This document shows, piece after piece, positions 1-11,534 of a stretch of DNA of 64,000 nt. Position 1 is the first letter of the stretch. Each line of letters opens with the position of its first letter. This DNA comes from Rhodocollybia butyracea (Eukaryota > Basidiomycota > Agaricomycetes > Agaricales > Omphalotaceae), in the NCBI GenBank assembly GCA_015501585.1, contig JADNRY010000182.1, forward strand, positions 1-64,000, read 5' to 3'. Made by a program: the position numbers and the translations under genes. The notes under the pieces were generated by a model. It made no database searches and was not told the origin of the DNA. It saw nothing but the letters and a program-made list of their open reading frames with translations.

Positions 1-2052
1 GAAGGGTAACCTCAATGAACCGTTTCCGCATTGTTGCATCATCCGGTGTTTGGAGCATCCGTGATGCCCATCATGTAAGTGAGGAATAATAATCCCTCAC
101 ACCCGTATCGGGTGAATACTCAATAAGGTCAAACTGCCATGCAGCTTGATGAATGGTCGTTGCTTGGATGCAATGATCAAAGACACAATGATGGCGCCTT
201 CAAATGTCCACTTAAGGACAGTGCGGTGTATACCAGCGACTTCGTTGTTATACCAGTCAAGGGCTTTGCCCTTTAGAAACATGCCAAGCACGGCAGTCCG
301 TGTAGCATCGTAATCGTCACCGCACATGCGGTTGACTACCATCCATTGGAGAAGTGACATTAGCCACCGCTCAAAGACATCGACATCCGGAGATGGAACT
401 TTAAGAGCTTTACGGCTCTCAATGGGAGGGATAGGATTCCCTACCTTATCTCGAATTTGTTTACAGTACACTTTGTGTACCTTGTGTTTCCATCGGGAAC
501 GACGTTCGTCGTCACCTGTTGTTTCTCGCATCTTAGATGCAAGTGAACGCAGTATTTTACGGCGCTCATTAGGAGTAATTTTACCCTTACGGGTAGCAAA
601 TTTGTCTAGCCAAGAGCATCAGACAAAGAGTCAGTATTTGACTCGTATCACTAGAGTCAGATGATTCATCCAACCATGGCCTGCGTTTGCGGCCTTTGGA
701 TTTAGCACTCTTGTGCTTCCTCCCCCCTTCACGGATTTTTTGCTAGGCGCTTTCGCTCCGGCATTATTGCTTGGTCCTGGAAAGGACTCAGCAGGTGGAA
801 TGTAAAATCAATCCAGATTTCTCTGGGAGTAGTCAATTTATCAACGGGTATTCCGTCAACATTATATCCCACCATTTGGTCGGAAGCCCAGATGGCGCGA
901 ATCCGAAATCTCGGAGACTGGTGCTATGTTGGCGTTGAATCGCTATGCGACTCATCCAATCTTTAGCTACTCCAATGGAAGCGGCTGTGGTTGCAACTCA
1001 GCCAATACCGTTGGTACTGGCATTGAACTTGGCTCTGGCGCATTGCTGGGCGGCAATTTGGGCAGTCTTACGGTAGTGTGTACTACCAGAGGGCAACACT
1101 TTGTGTCGCCGGGGCGATGGATATGGTAGTAGGAACTACCGGAAGGATACCGTGTTGCGGTCCCATACTGGAATGATTTCCAGTAGTGTTTGGTACAACT
1201 ACTGGAGTGTAATAATATTGGGTACCATTGGCGCCCTTGCAGTAGGGAAGTACATTGTACTTTCCTGTGGTGGTATCGCTACTACCTGATTGAAGTTACG
1301 AGTAACTTTGGTTCACTTTTAATGTTCACCGCGCTTTGTGGTGAGCAAGATTTGGTCACCGGTAATGGCCTGGACCTCGCAGTGTCAGAGACGCTGCCTC
1401 CGCATTGGGACTCTGTCTCATGCGGGATGTGTAGATGGGTGTCGGTATAGTTACTGACACTGGTGCGTATTCCTGTCGGAATACAGAACATGACAGGGTG
1501 ACTTGGTCATCCTTGTGAATACTGTTCGTCCAACAGTGATTGTTGGACTGACGGTGCCTTGGGCACAGTCTCACGCCATTGGCGTACCAAGTTGTTTGCC
1601 TCGGTAGGAACAGATGGTGCTGCATTGTGCAATACCGGCGGTGTGACGGCAGGCCGTCTCGGTGTGGGTGCAGCAATAGTGATTCTATTGCTGTTTCTCG
1701 ATGAAGAAGATCTTTCTTCATTAGATCGGATGCTAGATGCATCCCATTTCTCAGTTATATTGAGAATACAATTGAGTACTTGCGTACTCTTGTCGAGTGA
1801 TGCCGCTACATCTTGTAGCACAGAAGAAATCTCACTTAAACCCTCTCGGGTCGGCCGTTTCTTATGAATAGTCATATACTGTTCATTAGGTGGACTTTTG
1901 TCCTGCCTGTAGTGCCGTCCTTCAGACACACGCACGGAATGAGTCGCTGATGCGACTGAATAGATTGATTGTGGTGACACGTCACCACGAATGGAAGGTG
2001 CGCGATTGCGCACGCTCCGATATGACTTCTCTGATTGATTTCGAGAGGTCAT
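1..2052 (-). pseudogene. Ty3/gypsy-like retrotransposon gag, decayed, runs off the left edge
   Basis: Gag is the capsid protein of an LTR retrotransposon. On the minus strand a Ser/Arg-rich N-terminal part opens at 2052 and reads to 1507. A capsid-like core reads from 531 to about 170, with the usual pattern of a WL-LLQW block, an NRMCGDD block and LKGKALDWYNNEV. After about 170 the capsid continues in another frame (AAWQFDLIEY, then TPDDATMRKRFIEV) to base 1, so there is at least one frameshift. The middle part (530-1500) is low in complexity and broken. No protease, RT or integrase is visible, because they would lie beyond the left edge. An LTR was looked for at 2053-2700 but its ends could not be fixed. 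Copia-like gag is a less likely alternative. Confidence 0.6.
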
Positions 2053-4298
2053 TGAGACAGCAAATGATATAGCGGGACGGAAAAATGGAGCGGGTTTGTG
2101 TAGATTGTGTAGTGAGTTGGAATACTGGTTGTTATATTTGGTAGTATAACTGTTTTTAGCTTGTTAAACTAATAGCTTTGTGTTATTCACACAATAGTAA
2201 TTTTTTGATGTTCAAAAAAGTATAACGCGCCCTATGGGCAAAGTCCTTAGGAACACCGGTGAACACGACAAATAGGATACTATTGTGTGTACGACGGTGT
2301 AAAAGACTAACTAGACTCTTAAGTAATCGTACGATACTTATAGTAACAGATTTATTATATAATTAATAATAAATAGAAAGATAAGATAGACCGTTTGGTC
2401 TATTGGCGGTGTCTAGGATGACCGTATCGCCGGATACGGTCAGTGGTGGTTATGGAGAGGCGGAGGCGTTACAGCAGCCTCTCTCTCTCTATCCTATCTC
2501 CATCTCTCTTGCACAAAATTACTTTACCACATGGACAAAACTATCCATGCATGACCAGTATAATCGAGCCCTTGAGGCTAGATGGATGTGCCTAACGGTC
2601 CTTCTGTCGTAGATCCCTATGGGATCTAAAGGTTGGCGGCTGGTGAACATTGGATACAGACACTGATGCTCTTTGTGGGTACATAGATTACAGACAGTAT
2701 ACATGTAGATAGGTGATCGCTACCATACACTACAGCGCAGAGGCAAAGGAACATGATATAAAAAAAATAAAAATAAAAAAACTTGCTGCCAGTAAACTTA
2801 ATTTTTGAAACCTGAGCCCATACATAGTTATACACCTTCTTCCTGCAGGCATAAATCCAAGTCATATGCAGCCTCAGTGGCACTGCGATATTCCGTATGA
2901 TGATCATGCAAACCACTTTTGGAGTCAAGGAACTGTTTTGAGTAGTGAGTCACCTAGGCCTGTACCTACCGACCTACATTGACATGGATTCCAGTGTTCC
3001 TGTAAGCATCCTTCAAACTCTCCTCGTCATTCAATAGGACCGACTCCAGTATGTCATCTACTTGCTCAACTTCCAAAACTCTAACACTGAGAGCTCCCCT
3101 GCAGGCAGATATAGAACAGTGCATCAGAATACTGCCGCACAGTGTAGTAGGGTCTGGTAGACCCCTCATCAATACACATACTTCTCGGGGTTCTATTCAT
3201 ACCCCTTTTTAATACCGATTCTATTTAAATTCTCACCCTCTCTTACCTACGATCTGTTTGACTTGCCCTGATTGCCTTTCCCATTTGTTCCTACCTTGTA
3301 TCCGGTCCACCAGCCCGTCGCCAGTGGACTAGTCCATCACTGCGTAGAGCCTTGCCACCTCTGTTCAACGGGTGGGAGCACGTCAAGTGGTAACCCAATA
3401 CACAGTTAGAGAGCGTGTGCGAATGCGCGATTAGGAATAGTTTGACAACTTATCTTACTTCCTGTCCTGTCATGACATCATCTGCTCTTTTTTTCTTTAC
3501 TTTATAAAGTAGAAGCTCGATAGAAAAATCTATCTTTTTGATCCCCATCATCTCTCTCTCTCTTAAGACTCTCAGAGGCTTTAAGCCATCATTCTCCAAT
3601 TTTCTCTTAGTGCTTGTCGTCGTGTGCAGTGTACGCGTCGATCTGATCACTAGATCAATATATTCTGCTTTGACCTCCTTGAACCGGATCAAATAATGTT
3701 GCCTACGTGGCGACTAAAAGGTCCGTTTCTCTCTCTTTCTCTCTCGCTGACTAGATTGTTTTCCGTCTGTATTTTATATACAAGTCATAATCTATTTAGC
3801 TTTACTTGAACTTTCTTTCCTCGACCGACTACCTTCTAGGCTATCTTTAGTCTAATTACCTCCACTTCAACAGGTGTCCTGAGCATGCAATACTGATTTG
3901 ATAGTCGGTTAGTATACCCAGTGTTACCAAACCTGTACTTGTAGTACTATTATGATTCATGAATGAAACATAGATGCTCCTTTTCATTCATCGGCGGGGT
4001 AGTAGTACCGAATTTGTTACTTTCACTATGAACAGGCAAGCTGATATACTAGTTATACCAGAAAAGTCACTCAGAGCATAAAATTACTGTGACATCACAG
4101 TAATCTCGCAACGCAACAGAGGCCCGTGACCGGGACAATTGCCTCCCTACATGCCAGTACAGTATATTCTGATGCTCACATCGGCTTGATGGCCATCCAA
4201 GTATCTCTTATAAGCTTACTAGGAAACCCAGCCATGATCACCGCTGAAAACAGTCTTCTCTATGTGCCTACCGTCTCTGCAGGAGCCAAAAATTTCCA
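2053..4298. other. AT-rich stretch without a recognisable gene
   Basis: Only short frames occur, with no convincing splice structure or motif. The part next to the gag start (2070-2500) may include the 5' LTR and leader of the retrotransposon, but no TG...CA pair with a second copy is present in the window to prove it. An A-rich tract lies at 2759-2781. Pyrimidine-rich tracts occur near 2480 and 3725. Confidence 0.4.
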
Positions 4299-4874
4299 TT
4301 GAATCCGATCTTGGATACAACTTGGATATGTATCTCGCTTGCAGGCCTCTTTTTGTTTATAACTCACCCAACGGCCCTATCCGCACAAGTGCAAACTGGA
4401 TACATTGATGACCAGTATGGAGACCCACGCACCTCACTGTCACCGTTATACTCAGGTTCTGGTGACACTGATTGGGTGCAAGGCGTGAACTGCAGTGACT
4501 GTGAAATGGCTTTCAATGGGTTTGTTGCTCAGCAGGTGTTTAATCAAACTTGGCATTGGTCTGAGTTTCTTGTGGGCGATGTTAAAAGAATGGTGAAGTT
4601 TAATTTCACAGGTGAATATGCTCTTTTGAATTATTTTGGTAGTACTAATCATAACTGTATTCAGGAACATCTCTGAATGTTTACTGCATACTCCCTAATC
4701 CTGTAACTTCCATTGACAATGTCACTAATCACTTCTCCAAGGACACGTCAATCATTTCAAACTATAACCTGACCTTTACACTGGATGGAACACCTGTTAA
4801 TCATGGTTTTAACCATACAAGCGACGGGTTGGGCCAGTTCCAATACAATGTTAACGTCCTGTTGTTGGGCAACC

Positions 4875-5732
4875 TATGCTGTTCAAAAGTGTGAATAAAT
4901 ACATAGTCATTTTCTCGCAAGTTGGATCATCCAATTTCTCGCAAGTTAAATTTCAGGGCTGGTCACTTATGTAACTTACCATATCTGGTAGAGCCAGGTC
5001 TCGACTCTGTCATGTGACTTGTGAGCAATGAGAAATGACAATAGGACCGTGACCTCGGGTATGTCAGCTATCCTGGCCAATTGAATGGCTGAGCAAGCCA
5101 TGTGATTATAGTAATCATATCATATCATATCTGATCATTCTGAGATAGAGGATAAGATATCGGCAGACATGAGAATCTAGTTATCAGCTGTAGAGCCCGT
5201 CATCTAATCATATTATTGATGGCATGGATATCTGAGGCCTTGACGGCTCATGAGATTGAAATGCAAGGTGTATGAGTACATGTACAAGTAGATACTGTAC
5301 CATATGGTAAGAAAGGGAGTGAACAGTTCAACAATTGCAGTAAGGGTGGGTTTTGCTTGTACAAACTGGAAGCTATCGTAAGGAAAGCAAAATAACTTCA
5401 TCAACTCAAAACATACTTAAAAGCTGTGCCACCTGGCAACTGGTACTGAATCCCAAGTCTCAATGGCATCACACTTGTGGCGGGATAGCCAACATACCCG
5501 AGGTCATGGTCCTACTGTCATTTCTCATTGCTCATGAGTCACATGACAGAGTCGAGACCTGGCTCTACCAGATATGGTAAGTTACATAAGTGACTGGCCC
5601 TGAAATTTAACTTGCGAGAAATTGACACTTAGCCAAACTTACGAGAAATTGGATGATCCAACGTGCGAGAAATTGGATGATCCAACTTGCGAGAAATTGA
5701 CTATGTATTTATTCACACTTTTGAACAGCATA
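4875..5732. mobile_element. 858-bp DNA transposon with about 190-bp terminal inverted repeats
   Basis: The ends are inverted copies starting TATGCTGTTCAAAAG, and the inverted similarity runs inward for about 190 bases on both sides. The element is flanked by GCAACC at 4869-4874 and 5733-5738, a 6-bp target duplication. Removing the element plus one duplicate rejoins the surrounding exon in frame. The right arm carries extra tandem copies of a subterminal unit (AATTTCTCGCAAGTTGGATC), so the arms differ in length. No transposase is encoded, so it is non-autonomous (MITE-like or a deletion derivative). The superfamily is not assigned. Confidence 0.85.
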
Positions 5733-6232
5733 GCAACCTGTCCCAAGCTCCACATACATTTGTGATGGCTGCCCTTACACAGATAAATTCGACAGTTTTA
5801 TTTGATTATGCAACTTACGAGTGAGTATTTTTCTCCCTTTATGTTCATTGCTTGAATTTTCTCTGTGTCCTAGATTTACTCTTGAAGATGGGACATCACC
5901 ATCTTCACTTGCCTTGGTTTGTGATTTTATTTTTCATTTTTTAGTCTCTGACTTTCTTGTTTGCCTTCAGTTACGAGTCCTGAATGTAATGAAGGCTTGT
6001 CCTTATGGTGGGTTTTGCGTGAGAATTTTTCCTGATTAAGCCTCATTTCGTCCAAATCCGGTTGACCCAATTAGGGTTCCGTTTCGATATATTTGGAATG
6101 TCAAAGCATATTACATGTGACTTTCTGCATCATCAATCCTTGTTTTTGGCACTTCCGTTTCCCGCTGCTGCTCAAATTTAGACTCGAAAGATAACTTCTG
6201 CGCATCCTGCTCTAAATCTCTTGATACTCAAA

Positions 6233-6614
6233 CATCAGGAAAAGGTGTTTTTGCCTAGGTGACCCCAGAGTGGCCTAAAGCAGACTAGGTGACCTATGAA
6301 TCCTATGGCATCCTAGGAATTTGGGCTCGTCCCTTGCCAGTCAAGGCTCTTGAGGATCCCCTAGGCAAGCCTAGGTTTGCCCAGGTTTGCCCAGGTGCTC
6401 CTGGGGAACACCTGGGGAACACCTGGGCAAACCTGGGCAAACCTGGGCAAACCTAGGCTTGCCCTGGGTTTGCCTAGGATACCCTAGGGAATCCTCAAGA
6501 GCCTTGACTGGCAAGGGACGAGCCCAAATTCCTAGGATGCCATAGGATTCATAGGTCACCTAGTTTGCTTTAGGCCACTCTGGGTCACCTAGGCAAAAAC
6601 GGCTTTTCCTGATG
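6233..6614. repeat. 382-bp near-perfect palindrome (fold-back element)
   Basis: The two outer ends are inverted copies (CATCAGGAAAAG on the left, its complement ending at 6614). The similarity continues through about 160 bases per arm to a central part of repeated CCCAGGTTTGCCC-like and CACCTGGG-like units. CCTAGG (AvrII-like) words recur throughout. No target duplication is clear. It would fold into a long hairpin as single-stranded DNA or RNA. It lies in the decayed middle of the broken membrane-protein gene. Confidence 0.8.
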
Positions 6615-7930
6615 AATTGCTTTGCAGAATCCAGATGTAATTCTGTGATTGCGGACTCTGGTTTTCTCTGACTTTCTGCTTCTTTTTTTCTTCTTCTTCT
6701 TCATCAACCTGTGCCAAAGCTTCAAATCAACCTGGCTCATCCACCTCCAGAGTCTTTACAAGGACCAACTTCTCCACTAAAAGCCTTCTGTGTTCAATCT
6801 ACTTCCCCAAGTTCTACTTCTTTACCTTTAGCCTCCATTCCAGCCGACTTGGCAAACCTGAACAACTCCAAGAAAAGATTCAGGAGACCAAGAGCCTGTT
6901 GCTCTTCTTTCAGTAAGCAATGGACAGGAGGCTCGAGAGTTAAATTAATTTTTATTCAGAACAAGGTCCCACTCTCAATTCAAGTAACATCTTCAATAAA
7001 CTTCAATCAATTTGCCAAACATGTGGGTCCTGTATTTTGGTTGCAAAGTGACAGGGATATGGTTGGCTGCATATGGCTTTTTAAGTTAGCTCTCTCTCAG
7101 TTCTTGTAAGAGTTTTGTGCTAAATTATTACAGGATATTTTCAAGACTTGTATTTGTACTTCCAAATCTCATACTGGCTGTAATCCTCTTGAGTGTATAT
7201 TATCCCACGTATAAGCCAGCACCTCCATCAGTGACATTCTCTGTACTTTGAATGGAACTCGTATGAGCCACAAGCTGTAACAGAAGCTCCAACTTGACTA
7301 CAGTCATTCCAGGAAGCATCAGCCATATTTTCCAACCAATACTTTGGTCAGGACAGAGGATGAGTTGGAAATGAGCCGAAACAGCGAGTTTCTCAGAGAT
7401 GAAAACTTGGCTGGTCTTGAACATGCCGCACAGGATGTAATTACTTGAGTTATGGACAATCTGGATGTACAGAATGTCGGAGCCTTGAAGGTGATATTTT
7501 TTCATTTCTGCATTTTTCCTTGCTCATTCCATTTCTACAAAACCACATTCTTGAACTCAAGATCCTTCAGGCATCTCACATAGTCATTTGTCGATATAGC
7601 GTTTTCTCAAGGCATCCATTTGTTAAAAATAAATCTATGGAGGAAACGAGCTTTGATATGAACTTCAACTTGTCGGAGGAGAGTTGGTGAAGATATGTCA
7701 GCCATCCTCCAGGTTCAAAACAATTGAAAGACTGCATAAGTAGGTAAGTATTATTCTGTAAAAACAAGTATCTCACCTGCCTCATGACTCCCTAGTAACA
7801 TAGTGATATGTGCAGTCTAAAGCCAGAATTGTGTTGAAGTGAAGGTGAGATGGTGCTGGGTCAAGTGGGTGTTTCTCAAAGATCCATCACAAGCTGAGGT
7901 TTTTATACCTGTAAAGTTGTAAATTGACAA
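6615..7930. other. Decayed sequence inside the broken membrane-protein locus
   Basis: A proline/serine-rich frame (6711-6930) ends at a CAG-like acceptor but has no partner exon. Minus-strand frames at 7200-7505 show no family motif. No gene is supported here. Confidence 0.35.
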
Positions 7931-8560
7931 TAGTACGACAACAGGACTCATACCTGCCATGCCCTTGGCGATGGCCCACACTCGCAAGTCAAGTCAAACG
8001 ACGCCGACGTCCTCAATATCCTCAGAATCATTGAGACATTCAAACGTTGCTGCAATAGCAGGTGGAATTACCGGCGGAATATGTCTGCTGTTCATATTTG
8101 GGCTACCACCGAGTCCGACAGCGCCGAATGAGGGCTGGTAAGATTGAAGGCACGAGTTTTGAACTGCACCTACTTCACCCTATGAGCTCGGTATCACTTG
8201 CAACCAGTCAAATCCATGGTTCCCAGGTCGATTCTACCGCTGCCGTAAGTATCCTTTCTCCTTGTCAATTGATGGGTCTGATTCTTTTTTGCCATATACT
8301 TATTCAAGTCTGCTTCAACGACAAGGTCCACTAACACTAGCATCAGGAAACCTCCTATGCGGATGCAGAATAGTAGTGCACTGGCAGAATCTCTTCACAG
8401 TGGAAGGGAGGGTTCCGAGCGCGAAGAAATCAGCCAGCTACGAAGTAACCTGGAGAGTTTACAGCATGAAATTTGATCGCAACTTCTGCTGCCAACTTAT
8501 AAGGACGCCGTGTAATATTCTCATTCAAGTTGTACTTATGATGTATGAGCTATCTACTAG

Positions 8561-9309
8561 TTAACCAGAAACTTCCTGAACTTCATCCGGAATGTACTTA
8601 AGCATGCGATTTTGGCAAATTTGCTGTCTGATTATAAGCATATTTGAGGTATGTACCAAAATCTGCCCTCCTACTGTCTTAAGTTAGTGTCTCTCAGACT
8701 ACAAATAAAATAAAATATTGAAGTACTTCAAGGCAAAGAGGTAGAAAGTACATCTGACGCAGACTAGTACCTATAAAGTATGCTACAGTTGAAGATCATT
8801 TGCTTGCTTCCATCGTCACAGCTAAATTCAAGATCCTTGGCCGGGTGGAGGGCCCAAAGCGATGATCATAATTAAAGGTACATATCTAATGGGATTTACT
8901 ATTACATATATAAGCAGCTCATCATTAAACTTCCTAGAGATAATACTACGTAGTTATAGATCTTTGCAAAAAGCAGCGTACGAGGACCAAAAAGGCACTC
9001 CGCTATTCCGCTTAGGCAAAGTTTGGCCTAGAGCCCACTGACAAAGTTGTACAGGAACATACGCGGAAAGTAAGAGGTTCTGCGATGATCGAGGCACTAT
9101 ATCTGACAGTCTCCACGGAAAGCCGCCCACTACATCCTTCTCGGTCCAAGTCATATGCACTGCAGTGATGATCATCGTTGCGAACTACTAGTACTTGCAT
9201 GACGGAACTGTGATGGTGTTTGTACTTTGATTACTAGTCGGACCACCCGTTTTTCCTTATGTGTTGGCCTTACACATAGCTCTGTCTCTCTCTGTCTCCG
9301 ATACATTCT
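8561..9309. other. No recognisable gene
   Basis: AT-rich spacer between the broken membrane-protein gene and its paralogue fragment. Short frames only, no repeats of note. Confidence 0.35.
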
Positions 9310-9663
9310 TGACTCAGCTAGATTGGGTGCAAGGCGCGAACTGTACTAGCGACTACTTGGCTTTAGATGTTCAGCAGGTATTCAATCAAACTTAGCATGG
9401 GACCGAAGAACGATGCAATTTCGATTCACAGGTAATACAGAGTGTATTTCTCCCTTTATGTTTATTGCTTGAAGTTTCTTCATGTCCCAGATTTTCTCTT
9501 GAAGACGGAACATCACCATCTTCGCCCCCCTCGGTTTGTAATTTTATTTTCCATTTTTTAGTCTCTGACTTTCTCATTTGCCTTCAGAGTCCAATATCAG
9601 ATCAAGCGACGCCAGTGACCGAATGCGTATCCGATTCCCTAGCCAACACCAACGTCCTCTGAA
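9310..9663 (+). pseudogene. Deleted paralogue of the membrane-protein family
   Basis: DWVQGANC and QQVFNQT repeat the first exon of the locus at 4299, but a stop codon follows NQT. After the exon end (TTTCGATTCACAG) an intron of about 160 bases begins. Its body is strongly similar to the second intron of the other copy (5820-5990), including CTTGAAGA.GG.ACATCACC and the CAG acceptor. The next exon encodes SPISDQATPVTE, then ends. The exon between the two introns is missing, so a deletion joined intron 1 to intron 2. Non-functional. Confidence 0.6.
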
Positions 9664-10036
9664 GTTTCCTAGTGATGTGGGCTCCGGAGAAGCTACATGG
9701 AATCGCATTTCGTGACTTTGATTTTGGAAATGTCCTGTCCTGTCTGTCTCGTCAGTTGGTCGGTGAAGATATGGTATTTCTTTCGACCTCCATGAGCTCC
9801 ATGATAATCAAAGCGTTCTACACCTAGTAAGACAGGATACCCATAGAATTCCAAGCCAGAGTCGCCCGACAGAAATCAGTCATATTTGAGTCCAATCGCG
9901 CTTTCAAAATGGGCGACCTGGTTTTGCGTGTTCTTCTTTGCGCACACTGATTGGGGAATAAACCGAGGTTGAGAGGTTATTTATGCGCGTACGCATGATT
10001 CTCTATTGCAGACGTAGTACTACCCATCCCTAGTAC
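9664..10036. other. Spacer with no gene
   Basis: Short stretch 3' of the ugo1-like gene. Nothing recognisable apart from its probable 3' untranslated region. Confidence 0.3.
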
Positions 10037-11534
10037 TTATAGCTCTGCCCATCCTCCGTCTTCACTCTCCCCTCCGCTGACGACAGCCAATATAAACACA
10101 ATAATACTAGCACCGAGCCTCATACCCAATCCACGATAGAGCTGGCCAACGCCCGTGTTCTTAAACCACCCTTCATCTTCCTTGAAGCCAACGGTCGCTG
10201 TTTCTTCGCCAGCTTTACTAGGTCTCCGTTTGTTCTTCTTCCCCTGCTTTCGTTCCAGAGGTACATCCGACCTCTCTTCGGTAATAATCCTATAAAAAGC
10301 ATCTACCACTCCAAAGTAGGGTGTCGGACGCAACGAGACGCAACCTCGTATGGGTTTTGCCTTGTGATGTCGATCTCCACCTCGAGTCTGAACTTGAAGC
10401 CTCCGCCTCACGGTCTCGAACGGTAACGTTACCATTAGCCCAATACAACTTCCTGCAAGCTCAGCGACACCCCACGCAATAGGATTATTTTCTTCACTGA
10501 TACCATGCGTCAGGGACGACAGAGAAGTCACATACGAGGCGATGATCCCCGGTAACGCCAGAGCCACGAGCGGACGAATGGTGCAGTCAAGTAATGTGGG
10601 GACTAAGAGATGAGGGTGAAGGTAGATGCCTTTGATACCGCCTTCGTCACGGAGAATTTGAGATAAAGCATCGATGGGGCCAGAATAAGATCTGTACCGC
10701 GGGATAAAAGATTGTACTATGAGACGGGTACGGATGAGGTCAAGAGGGGAGAGGAGGAAACCGGTTATAAGGTGTGAACCGAGGGGTAGGAGAAGGGTCC
10801 CCGGCTGTTGGAAAAAGGATTGAAGAAGCCTATAAACAATCGGCTGAATCGTCGATGACAGGACTTCCGTTACACAGGATGTTAAAAGGCCTTTAAATAG
10901 TGCCAGCCACCCTTCGCTGCGGAATCTTCCTATACGTTTAATCATGCCCCATACACCGTCCTGAGGGCCTATGGGAATTGTATATGGAGGAACTTGCACG
11001 TCATCGAGTGGACTGGGAGAACGCGAGGAAGAGTTGGATGGAATATGCCGTTCCGAGCTATTATGATTCGGATCGGCAAAGTAAGAGTCATCTTCCCCCT
11101 CACCGTCAGATTCGCTTGTCTACAGCAAATCAGTAACAAAAAAGTGCAAAAAATGATAGCTGTTGTCTTACTTCTTCAACTTCTTCATTCGCCAACGAAA
11201 TCTCGGACTCTAACTCCCTCGGAACCCATTGCACCTGTAACAGCAGCTTCCCAACTTCCCAAGGCATGGCTATAGCTGTGCTCGTGTACTGCAGCATGGC
11301 TGACGCCAACGCTGTTTTCAACACTTGTATGAGATCAATGTCCGAAACGGCGGAAACGTCGGCAAAGTCAGGAGAGAGGTCGAACACAGGTGAGCGTGAT
11401 TTCCATCTGGGTTGAGGCAGAGGATTACTAGGCCCAGCAGTGGACGTAGAATTTCCTGGCATTGACTCTGGCGTAAATGACCATGCTGAGGAAGTGTCTG
11501 AGTAAAGGTCTCGAAGGGAAGAGGAAGAATTCAT
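10037..11534 (-). CDS. ugo1: Ugo1-like mitochondrial fusion/carrier-family protein, 481 aa
   Basis: Ugo1 is a modified mitochondrial carrier of the outer membrane that works with Fzo1 and Mgm1 in mitochondrial fusion. Two exons (11534-11172 and 11119-10037) join in phase across a 52-base GT-AG intron and give 481 residues, close to the yeast protein. The N-terminus is a Ser/Pro-rich leader, then IDLIQVLKTALASAML and MPWEVGKLLLQVQW, which resemble the first carrier helix with its degenerate signature. Later carrier-like signatures are LSPLDLIRTRLIVQ and LPFETVRRRLQVQTR, each P-x-(D/E)-x-x-(R/K). The C-terminus is hydrophobic (GASIIVFILAVV). The start is the first ATG of an uninterrupted exon. 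It is the only clearly conserved single-copy gene in the window and is intact. A general SLC25 carrier is the alternative. Confidence 0.85.

Larger units (their letters stand above)
4299..8560 (+). pseudogene. Secreted/single-pass membrane protein gene of a common mushroom family, broken by insertions
   Basis: The first part encodes a hydrophobic leader, then YIDDQYGDP, WVQGVNCSDC and NQTWHW. After an intron (4612-4664) comes NVYCILPNP and NLTFTLDG. These match a frequent Agaricomycete family of unknown function: signal peptide, beta-rich extracellular domain, one membrane helix and a cytosolic tail. The frame continues exactly across the transposon at 4875-5732 into HTFVMAAL and FDYATYE, followed by an intron from 5819. 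Far downstream, 8030-8100 encodes the membrane helix (AGGITGGICLLFI), 8110-8230 the basic juxtamembrane part (RQRRMRAGK), and 8350-8500 the coiled tail (EEISQLRSNLESLQHEI) followed by a stop. The 6-8 kb middle is filled with foreign or decayed sequence. No ATG lies in the leader frame, so the start is lost or in an upstream exon. Confidence 0.6.

Noticed and set aside
2053..2700. LTR of the left-edge retrotransposon
   Set aside because: No TG...CA ends, primer-binding site or second copy could be shown within the window.
6233..6614. Palindrome considered as a transcription terminator
   Set aside because: It is far too long, and factor-independent hairpin terminators are not a feature of fungal RNA polymerase II genes. 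A fold-back element fits better.
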